Shown: piece by piece, positions 22,576 to 29,679 of the stretch
How the letters are laid out: every line of letters starts with the position of its first letter
How positions within the stretch are numbered: the first letter of the stretch is position 1
Assembly: GCA_002293375.1 (NCBI GenBank)
Contig: DBDA01000018.1
Location: 1-46,663 of the forward strand
Source: Odoribacter sp. UBA944
Lineage (GTDB): Bacteria > Bacteroidota > Bacteroidia > Bacteroidales > Marinifilaceae
Reading direction: 5' to 3'
Length of the DNA stretch: 46,663 nt
Position numbers and translations under genes: made by a program
The notes under the pieces: model-generated
Databases searched by the model: none
What the model was told of the DNA's origin: nothing
The model's input: only the letters and a program-made list of their open reading frames with translations

Positions 22576-23928
22576 ATGAACAACAAGAAAACCTTATGTT
22601 TGTACTTTCAGGTACACCAACCGGTGCGCTTGCGGAAATACCATTTTTTCGATATCGGGAAAAGCCACGACTATTTTGACGATTTTGCCAACCGGACGAT
22701 TATCCGGAAAATCGCCGAACGCTGCTACCTGCCGGCCAACCGAGTGATGTTGGAATTGATCCGGAAATACGGGAAAAATTTCAAGATCAGCTTCTCTATT
22801 TCGGGCCTAGCGCTGGAGCAACTCCAGCAATACGCCCCGGAAGTCATTGCAAGTTTCCGGGAGTTGGCCAAAACCGGTTCGGTGGAGTTTTTGGCAGAGA
22901 CTTACTCCCACTCGCTGGCTTCGCTGGCGGATGAGAAAGAGTTTGCCTGGCAAGTGAAACAGCAGGCAGCCCTGATCAAAACTCTATTCGGGTATACGCC
23001 GGTCACGTTCCGGAATACCGAGTTGATCTACTCCGACCGGATCGGTGAAATGGTGGCCAGGATGGGATACACCGCTATGCTGACGGAAGGTGCCAAACAT
23101 ATTTTGGGGTGGAAGAGTCCGAACTATGTATATACGAATGCGTTGAATCCTAAATTGAAATTGTTGCTGAAAAATTTCCGGCTGAGTGACGACATCGCTT
23201 TCCGCTTTTCCGACCGCTCCTGGAAAGAGTGGCCGCTGACAGCCGGAAAATATGCAAGTTGGCTGGCCAATACTGCCAAGGACGAAGAGGTCATCAACCT
23301 CTTTATGAATTACGAGACGTTCGGAGAACACCAACGGGTGGAGAGCGGCATCCTGGCCTTTCTGGCTAACCTGCCCGAGCATGTATTCGCCCAAACGGAT
23401 TTTGAGTTCCTGACGCCGAGGGAGGTCGTTGCGAAACACCAGCCAGTGGCGCCGCTGAATGTACCGTTCCCCATCTCTTGGTCCGATGAAGAACGGGACC
23501 TCACAGCCTGGCAGGGTAACGAATTGCAGACGGAAGCGTTCCGGGAATTGTACGCTACCCGAGAGAACGTAAAAAAATCGAACGATCCGGAACTGGTGAA
23601 CGATTACAACAAGTTGCAAGCCAGCGATCATTTCTATTACATGAGTACTAAGCATTTTTCGGACGGTGCGGGGAATCGTATTTTTAATCCGTATGAGTCT
23701 CCTTACGAGGCCTTTATCAATTACATGAATGTACTGAGTGATTTCATTGTCCGTGTTGGCGAAAAAACAGAAAAACCGGTACAGGAGAAGAAGTCCGGGA
23801 AAACGGCTCCGGCAAAAAACGCAAAACCGAAGGCGGTCGTTGCAAAGCCGGTGAAAGAAAAGCCGCTCAAAGAGAAACCGGTGAAAGAAAAGCCAAGGAA
23901 AAAAGCCGGGAAAACTGCAAAAAAATAG
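22576..23928 (+). CDS. GH57 alpha-amylase-like protein with Lys/Pro-rich tail
   Basis: A 450-residue protein of glycoside hydrolase family 57. Conserved regions are FQVHQP (near residue 12), SISGLALEQ, RNTELI (with the family's nucleophile Glu, near residue 151) and NYETFGEHQ. In related amylases I recall this last region as DYETFGEHQ, with the Asp acting as proton donor; here the residue (about 245) is Asn. The enzyme may thus be weak or inactive. Catalytically incomplete GH57 homologues are known in this phylum. Residues from about 395 to the end form a low-complexity tail of Lys, Pro, Ala and Glu with repeated KEKP units. It lies in the glycogen cluster, so a role in glucan binding or trimming is likely. 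Confidence 0.85.
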   Translation: MNNKKTLCLYFQVHQPVRLRKYHFFDIGKSHDYFDDFANRTIIRKIAERCYLPANRVMLELIRKYGKNFKISFSISGLALEQLQQYAPEVIASFRELAKTGSVEFLAETYSHSLASLADEKEFAWQVKQQAALIKTLFGYTPVTFRNTELIYSDRIGEMVARMGYTAMLTEGAKHILGWKSPNYVYTNALNPKLKLLLKNFRLSDDIAFRFSDRSWKEWPLTAGKYASWLANTAKDEEVINLFMNYETFGEHQRVESGILAFLANLPEHVFAQTDFEFLTPREVVAKHQPVAPLNVPFPISWSDEERDLTAWQGNELQTEAFRELYATRENVKKSNDPELVNDYNKLQASDHFYYMSTKHFSDGAGNRIFNPYESPYEAFINYMNVLSDFIVRVGEKTEKPVQEKKSGKTAPAKNAKPKAVVAKPVKEKPLKEKPVKEKPRKKAGKTAKK

Positions 23929-23937
23929 TATACGGCA

Positions 23938-23964
23938 GCGGGAACGTTTCTACAACGTTCCCGC
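23938..23964 (+). terminator. Strong hairpin after the GH57 gene
   Basis: An 11-bp perfect stem (GCGGGAACGTT with its complement) and a 5-base loop begin 9 bases after the stop. There is no immediate T-run; T-rich sequence comes about 20 bases later. It may end or stabilise the glgB transcript. Confidence 0.5.
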
Positions 23965-23974
23965 AGTTGTGTTA

Positions 23975-23991
23975 GCGTCTGTTTAAATTTT
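23975..23991 (+). repeat. Short dispersed motif GCGTCTGTTTAAATTTT
   Basis: Identical over 17 bases to 1793-1809, which lies after the DUF4143 ATPase gene. Here it follows the hairpin after the GH57 gene. Related copies are at 541-557 and 13871-13884. Confidence 0.65.
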
Positions 23992-24062
23992 TTCGTTTGC
24001 GAGCAATTTATTATATCTTCGCAAATCCAAAATGACTAAGTAATATCGTTAAAGAGCAGAGT

Positions 24063-27000
24063 ATGGATAATAACAAGATGATGAATCCCGCCTATTTGTT
24101 TGAGGTGAGTTGGGAGGTATGTAACAAAGTAGGCGGTATACATACCGTTATTTCGACGAAGGCGTTGAATATGATGAAGGAGTATAGCGACAGTCATATT
24201 TTGATCGGGCCGGATGTGTGGAGGTATACAGAACAGAATCCGGAATTTATAGACGATCCCCGGCTGTTTCAATCGTGGCGGATACGGGCGGCTCAAGAGG
24301 GTTTGCGGATTAAGGTCGGCCGGTGGAACGTTGCGGGCCAGCCGATTGTCATTTTAGTGGATTTTACGCCCTTTATCACCCAAAAAGATGCCATTTTCTC
24401 CTCTTTTTGGGAAAAGTACAAACTGGACTCCATCAGCGGGCAGTGGGATTACATTGAACCCGCCCTCTTCGGATATGCTTCCGGAAAAGTGATCGAAAGT
24501 TTTGTCCGTTTCAACACGACCCTGCGGCAACGGATCATCGCCCAATTCCACGAATGGATGACGGGAACCGGCCTGCTCTACCTGAAAGGCGCTCTGCCCC
24601 AAGTCGGTTGTGTATTCACTACCCACGCCACGGTACTGGGGCGTTGTGTGGCCGGTAACGACCTGCCTTTGTACAGCCAGATGAAAAATTACGTACCGGA
24701 AGAGCTGGCCCGCCGGTTCAACGTGATCTCCAAACAATCGTTGGAAAAGACAGCAGCTCAGAACGCCGACTGCTTTACCACCGTCAGTGAGATCACTGCT
24801 ATGGAGTGCGAACACTTTTTAGATAAAGAGGTGGACATTGTGACCCCGAACGGTTTTGAGAATGTATTCACCCCCAAAGAGGAAGATTTCGACGGGAAGC
24901 GGAAAGCCGGCCGGGAGAAATTCCTCCAGGTGGCCGGAGCGATCTTGGGACGCCCGGTAGATAAAAACGCGCTGATCATCGGCATCAGCGGACGGTACGA
25001 ATTTAAAAATAAAGGGATTGACGTATTCCTGAAAGCCCTGGGTAACCTCAACCGGGAAAACGGCCTGAAAAAAGAGATACTGGCCTTTGTATTGGTACCG
25101 GGAGGACAGGAAGGTCCCCGCAAAGAGGTGTTGCACAACCTGGAAAATCCCAAACAGTTGACGGAAACGGGGAACAATTATCTGACTCATTACCTGTCAA
25201 ACGAAGGGAACGATCCGGTGATGCAGGGCATTCACGAACAACGGTTGGCCAACCGAACGGAAGATAAGGTGAAGGTATTCTTTGCCCCCAGTTACCTGAA
25301 CGGGAACGACGGCGTGTTCAACATGCCTTACTACGACTTGTTGATCGGGATGGATATGACCGTATTTCCTTCGTATTATGAACCGTGGGGATATACGCCG
25401 TTAGAGAGCCTCGCTTTCCGGGTACCGACGGTAACGACTACGTTGGCGGGCTTCGGCTTGTGGGTGAAACAACACTATAACATGGAGCATCCCGGCATCG
25501 AGGTGATCCACCGGGACGATACCAACAGCGGTCAGGTCATTCTGGCGATCAACGAAAGCATTCGAAATTTCGCCCTGTTGAGTGCGGCGAAAACAGCGAA
25601 ACACCGGGAGAATGCACGGGACGTATCCCGGATCGCCTTGTGGGATAACCTGATCGTCTATTACAAAAAAGCCTACCAGATCGCTATGCACCAAGCGGAT
25701 ATCCGTCTCAAAGATATACAGGTGCCACAGAACGAGCAGGTCTCCTACATTGAAAAACAACTATCCGTCAATAACCCGCACTGGATCAGTGTGATGATCC
25801 ACCGCTCCATTCCGGAAAAATTGCAAGCGCTGGAAGAGATTGCAAAGAACCTCTGGTGGAGTTGGAATCAGGATGCCCGCGAACTGTTCCGCGAAATCGA
25901 TATCAAACAATGGCGAACCTGCGGACACAATCCGATTGCGCTGTTGGATAAAATCTCCCTGAACCGCTACAAGGAACTGGAGAACAATCCGGAATTTGTA
26001 GACCGGTTGCACAGGGTATATAACCGGTTCCGGGAATATATGGAGGGGAAAAAGAACATGAGCGGCGCCGGAGTGGCCTATTTCAGCATGGAGTATGGAT
26101 TGCATACCTCCTTGAAAATTTATTCCGGCGGCCTCGGTATCTTAGCCGGGGACTACCTGAAGGAGGCGAGCGATAAAGGCACAAAAATGACAGCGGTCGG
26201 ATTGTTGTACCGTTACGGCTATTTTACCCAGAAACTTTCCGCTATGGGAGGCCAGGAGGCGGAGTACGAAGCGCAGGACTTTATGAAATTGGCTGTAACG
26301 CCAGTACGGGACGAAGACGGGAACTGGCAGTTGATCAGCCTGGTATTTCCGGGACGTACCGTATATGCCCGTATCTGGCGGGCGGATGTCGGACGGATCG
26401 AACTCTATCTGTTGGATACCGATTTTGAAGACAATCTGGAAGAAGACCGCTCCATTACGCACCATTTGTACGGGGGGGATTGGGAAAACCGCCTGAAACA
26501 GGAGTTGTTGCTGGGATGCGGCGGTATCCAGGTATTGCGCAAGTTGGACATTGAGGCGACCACCTATCACTGCAACGAAGGACACGCAGCCTTTACCGGC
26601 CTAGAGCGGTTGAAAGAGTACATACAGGAAACGGAACTCTCTTTTTCGGAAGCCCTGGAAGTGGTTCGTTCCTCTTCGCTCTTCACTACCCATACACCGG
26701 TACCTGCCGGGCATGATTCCTTTTCGGAAAATATGTTGCGTACCTATATAGCGCATTATGCCGACCGGTTGAAGATCAGTTGGGAGCAGTTACTCGGCCT
26801 CGGTAAGATCAACATTTCCGATCCGAACGAGAAATTCTCCATGAGCTTCTTAGCCGCCAATCTTTCGCAGGAAATGAACGGCGTAAGCTGGCTGCACGGC
26901 GAGGTTAGCAGGGATATTTTCAAAGGGTTGTGGCCAGGTTATTTCCCCGAAGAGTTGCACATCAGCTATGTAACCAACGGTGTCCACTATCCGACCTGGG

Positions 27001-28307
27001 CGGCTCCCGAATGGAAAGAGATTGAACTACCGCTGTTTGGCCAGGATTTCCGCGAACACCGGTACGATAAAAAATGCTTCGACGAGATTTACAAGGTTCC
27101 GGATGCAACCGTGTTCGAAGTGCGGAATAAATTGCGCAAACGCCTGATCGACCACATCAAGAAGATGTTGTCGGAAGGGGTGGCGACCTCTTATTTCACG
27201 CCCCGCCAAGTCGTTGAGATCCAGGATACGTTGCGGGACGACATCCTGACCATCGGGTTCGCCCGCCGGTTTGCGACCTACAAACGAGCCCACCTGTTGT
27301 TCCGCAACTTAGAACGCTTGAACGAAATCGTCAACAATCCGGAACATCCGGTGCAGTTTCTTTTTGCCGGCAAGGCCCACCCGGCGGACAAGGCAGGACA
27401 GGATCTGATCAAACGGATCGTGGAGGTTTCCAAATTGCCGCAGTTCCTCGGAAAAGTGCTTTTCCTGCCGAACTACGATATGGACCTGGCCAAAAGCATG
27501 GTGCAGGGGGTAGACGTGTGGATGAATACACCGACACGGCCGCAGGAGGCATCCGGCACAAGCGGAGAAAAAGCGGCCATGAACGGGGTGATGCATTTCA
27601 GCGTATTGGACGGCTGGTGGGTGGAAGGATACCGCCCCGATGCCGGCTGGATGCTGCCGATGGAGCGTACTTACGAAAATCAGGGATACCAGGACGAATT
27701 GGATGCGGAGATGATCTACAACATCATTGACGACGACATCGCTCCGCTCTTTTACGACAAGGGCGAAGACGGAATGTCGCACAACTGGATCGATTACATC
27801 AAGAATACCGTTGCCAAAGTAGCCTCCAATTTTACGACGAACCGGATGTTGATGGATTATGAACGTCAGTTCTACATTCCGATGGCGGAACGGTACAAGG
27901 AGATGATCGCAGATAACTATGCCAGGGCGATCGATATCGTTTCCTGGAAAGCGAAGGTTTCCCGTGAATGGGACACCATTGAGGTCGTCGATTTGGATAT
28001 ACCGAGCCGCTCTAAACAGATCATCGCATTGGGCAAAGCGTACTGGGGAAAGATCACGCTAGAAATAGGCACGCTCTCCATGAATGACGTCGGTGTGGAG
28101 TTGGTCGTGTCCGAACAAAAGAACAACCGATTGACCATCAGGGAGAGATACGATTTCACCCCGGTATCGCAGGAAGAGGGAAAAGCGGTGTACCATCTGG
28201 ATATAACAGCGAACGAACCGGGCGTATTGAACTTGGCAATCCGTATCTATCCGAAAAATGAATTGCTTCCTCATCGCCAGGATTTTGCTTTGGTGAAGTG
28301 GTTGTAA
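24063..28307 (+). CDS. Fused glycogen synthase (GT3) - alpha-glucan phosphorylase (GT35)
   Basis: A 1414-residue two-domain protein. Residues about 8-560 form a GT3, eukaryote-type glycogen synthase (FEVSWEVCNKVGGIHTVI at the start; FPSYYEPWGYTPLESLAFR near 437). Residues about 573-1414 form a GT35-type alpha-glucan phosphorylase (GVAYFSMEYGL, IYSGGLGILAGDYLKEASD; SGTSGEKAAMNG with the expected pyridoxal-phosphate Lys near 1170). The two domains catalyse opposite reactions, glucan elongation from a nucleotide sugar and phosphorolysis to glucose 1-phosphate. Similar long proteins exist in some Bacteroidales, so the fusion is probably genuine; the reading frame is unbroken. The gene is separated from the GH57 gene by a hairpin and may have its own promoter, though no clear one was found. 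Confidence 0.92.
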   Translation: MDNNKMMNPAYLFEVSWEVCNKVGGIHTVISTKALNMMKEYSDSHILIGPDVWRYTEQNPEFIDDPRLFQSWRIRAAQEGLRIKVGRWNVAGQPIVILVDFTPFITQKDAIFSSFWEKYKLDSISGQWDYIEPALFGYASGKVIESFVRFNTTLRQRIIAQFHEWMTGTGLLYLKGALPQVGCVFTTHATVLGRCVAGNDLPLYSQMKNYVPEELARRFNVISKQSLEKTAAQNADCFTTVSEITAMECEHFLDKEVDIVTPNGFENVFTPKEEDFDGKRKAGREKFLQVAGAILGRPVDKNALIIGISGRYEFKNKGIDVFLKALGNLNRENGLKKEILAFVLVPGGQEGPRKEVLHNLENPKQLTETGNNYLTHYLSNEGNDPVMQGIHEQRLANRTEDKVKVFFAPSYLNGNDGVFNMPYYDLLIGMDMTVFPSYYEPWGYTPLESLAFRVPTVTTTLAGFGLWVKQHYNMEHPGIEVIHRDDTNSGQVILAINESIRNFALLSAAKTAKHRENARDVSRIALWDNLIVYYKKAYQIAMHQADIRLKDIQVPQNEQVSYIEKQLSVNNPHWISVMIHRSIPEKLQALEEIAKNLWWSWNQDARELFREIDIKQWRTCGHNPIALLDKISLNRYKELENNPEFVDRLHRVYNRFREYMEGKKNMSGAGVAYFSMEYGLHTSLKIYSGGLGILAGDYLKEASDKGTKMTAVGLLYRYGYFTQKLSAMGGQEAEYEAQDFMKLAVTPVRDEDGNWQLISLVFPGRTVYARIWRADVGRIELYLLDTDFEDNLEEDRSITHHLYGGDWENRLKQELLLGCGGIQVLRKLDIEATTYHCNEGHAAFTGLERLKEYIQETELSFSEALEVVRSSSLFTTHTPVPAGHDSFSENMLRTYIAHYADRLKISWEQLLGLGKINISDPNEKFSMSFLAANLSQEMNGVSWLHGEVSRDIFKGLWPGYFPEELHISYVTNGVHYPTWAAPEWKEIELPLFGQDFREHRYDKKCFDEIYKVPDATVFEVRNKLRKRLIDHIKKMLSEGVATSYFTPRQVVEIQDTLRDDILTIGFARRFATYKRAHLLFRNLERLNEIVNNPEHPVQFLFAGKAHPADKAGQDLIKRIVEVSKLPQFLGKVLFLPNYDMDLAKSMVQGVDVWMNTPTRPQEASGTSGEKAAMNGVMHFSVLDGWWVEGYRPDAGWMLPMERTYENQGYQDELDAEMIYNIIDDDIAPLFYDKGEDGMSHNWIDYIKNTVAKVASNFTTNRMLMDYERQFYIPMAERYKEMIADNYARAIDIVSWKAKVSREWDTIEVVDLDIPSRSKQIIALGKAYWGKITLEIGTLSMNDVGVELVVSEQKNNRLTIRERYDFTPVSQEEGKAVYHLDITANEPGVLNLAIRIYPKNELLPHRQDFALVKWL

Positions 28308-28355
28308 AAGGCGAAAAAGGCAAGTACATTACTAAATTCTAATCATATAAAATTT

Positions 28356-29312
28356 ATGTCAGTAGAAAACAGTGTTGAAAGAGTAAAGTGCCTGATCATA
28401 GGCTCTGGGCCGGCCGGATATACGGCCGCTATATACGCTGCTCGTGCAAACCTGAAACCGGTGTTGTATACGGGATTACAGATGGGGGGACAGTTGACGA
28501 CCACGACTGAAGTGGAAAATTTTCCGGGCTATCCGGAAGGGGTTACCGGGCCGGTCCTGATGGAAGACATCCGGAAACAGGCGGAACGGTTCGGGACGGA
28601 TATCCGGTTCGGACACGCGGACAAAGTGGATTTCTCCGGCAAGGTACACCGGGTATGGGTGGACGGCCATAAGGAGATCGAGGCCGACACTGTGATCTTG
28701 GCTACGGGGGCTACAGCCAAATACCTGGGATTGCCCGCCGAAGAGAAGTTCCGGGGAGCAGGCGTGAGTGCTTGCGCTACCTGTGACGGATTTTTTTACC
28801 GGGGAAAAGATGTTGCTGTGGTTGGCGGAGGAGACACGGCTTGCGAAGAGGCCACTTACTTGGCGGGCCTTTGCCGGAAAGTGTACCTGATCGTACGCAA
28901 AGACTATTTAAGGGCGTCTAAAGCGATGCAGGCACGGGTGTTTAAGACCGAAAATATTGAGGTATTGTTTGAACACAATACAATTGACCTGTTCGGAACG
29001 GAGATGGGAGTTGAAGGCGCCCGCTTGGTCCACAAAATGGGTACTCCGGAAGCCCGGGAACACGACATCCAGATTGACGGCTTCTTCTTAGCTATCGGAC
29101 ACCACCCGAACACCGACGTATTTAAAGAGTATATCGCTTTGGACAAGGAGGGGTACATCGTGACGGAAGGAAAAAGTTCCCGCACCAACGTACCTGGTAT
29201 CTTTGCCGCAGGCGATGTCATGGATCCCGTTTACCGCCAGGGAATCACTTCGGCCGCCGCCGGGTGCCGGGCAGCCCTTGACGCAGAGCGTTACCTGTTG
29301 GAAAGAGAGTAA
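28356..29312 (+). CDS. trxB: Thioredoxin-disulfide reductase
   Basis: A 318-residue flavoprotein that reduces thioredoxin with NADPH. The sequence shows an FAD-binding GSGPAGYTAAIYAARA at the start, the redox-active CATC (near residues 140-143), the NADPH-binding GGGDTACEEA, and a late GIFAAGDVMDPVYRQ. Length is standard. It follows the glycogen fusion gene by 48 bases and is followed by a clear terminator. Confidence 0.96.
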   Translation: MSVENSVERVKCLIIGSGPAGYTAAIYAARANLKPVLYTGLQMGGQLTTTTEVENFPGYPEGVTGPVLMEDIRKQAERFGTDIRFGHADKVDFSGKVHRVWVDGHKEIEADTVILATGATAKYLGLPAEEKFRGAGVSACATCDGFFYRGKDVAVVGGGDTACEEATYLAGLCRKVYLIVRKDYLRASKAMQARVFKTENIEVLFEHNTIDLFGTEMGVEGARLVHKMGTPEAREHDIQIDGFFLAIGHHPNTDVFKEYIALDKEGYIVTEGKSSRTNVPGIFAAGDVMDPVYRQGITSAAAGCRAALDAERYLLERE

Positions 29313-29345
29313 CAGAGACAGTTGTAATAATTCTCTCAGACAACG

Positions 29346-29380
29346 AATAGCCGGAAGAAAAATTCTTCCGGCTATTTTTT
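29346..29380 (+). terminator. Rho-independent terminator after trxB
   Basis: A perfect 14-bp stem (29346-29359 with 29363-29376), a 3-base AAA loop and a run of T residues. Its near symmetry could also serve reverse transcripts. Confidence 0.92.
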
Positions 29381-29448
29381 AGTTTGATATTACCACAAAT
29401 GTTTTCAAATTTTCAGTATATTGCCTACACATTAAAAATAACAGAAAC

Positions 29449-29562
29449 ATGAGTTACGCCGGACATGTATTGGATGCAATCAACAGAATGAAACAAAACA
29501 AAGCGCTGTTGGAAAGCAAACGGAAACGGCTTCTCCTCTCTCCATCGCTCAATCCGTTTTAG
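29449..29562 (+). CDS. Small conserved-type protein, 37 residues
   Basis: A 37-codon frame from ATG 29449 to TAG 29562 in the gap between trxB and hutU. The product starts MSYAGHVLDAINRMKQNKAL and ends in a basic stretch (ESKRKRLLLSPSLNPF). From memory, short proteins with a similar opening (SYAG, an I-N-R-M-K-Q-N-like phrase and a basic tail) are widespread in Bacteroidales, with no known function. Amphipathic helix plus basic tail suggests binding to nucleic acid, ribosome or membrane, but this is a guess. It follows a terminator, so it must have its own promoter; a TATATTGC at 29417-29424 is only a weak match. Confidence 0.6.
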   Translation: MSYAGHVLDAINRMKQNKALLESKRKRLLLSPSLNPF

Positions 29563-29621
29563 AAATTAGTTGTTCCCATCCAATCTGCTTTTCCGCTATT
29601 TTTCCAAATTTTCGATTCTGC

Positions 29622-29663
29622 TTTCCAAAATCGATTGAAATAGTTACTTTAGCATTTTGGAAA
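29622..29663. promoter_or_regulatory. Inverted repeat upstream of hutU
   Basis: TTTCCAAAAT (29622-29631) and its exact complement ATTTTGGAAA (29654-29663) are separated by 22 bases. A weak -7-like TACTTTAG (29645-29652) lies inside. It ends 16 bases before the hutU start, so it could be an operator or an mRNA hairpin. Confidence 0.4.
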
Positions 29664-29679
29664 ACAGTGACAATGTATC

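Noticed and set aside
24014..24021. A -7 box (TATCTTCG) for the GT3-GT35 fusion gene
   Set aside because: One mismatch in the core and only 14 bases from the nearest TTTG (23996-23999), too short for the promoter form.
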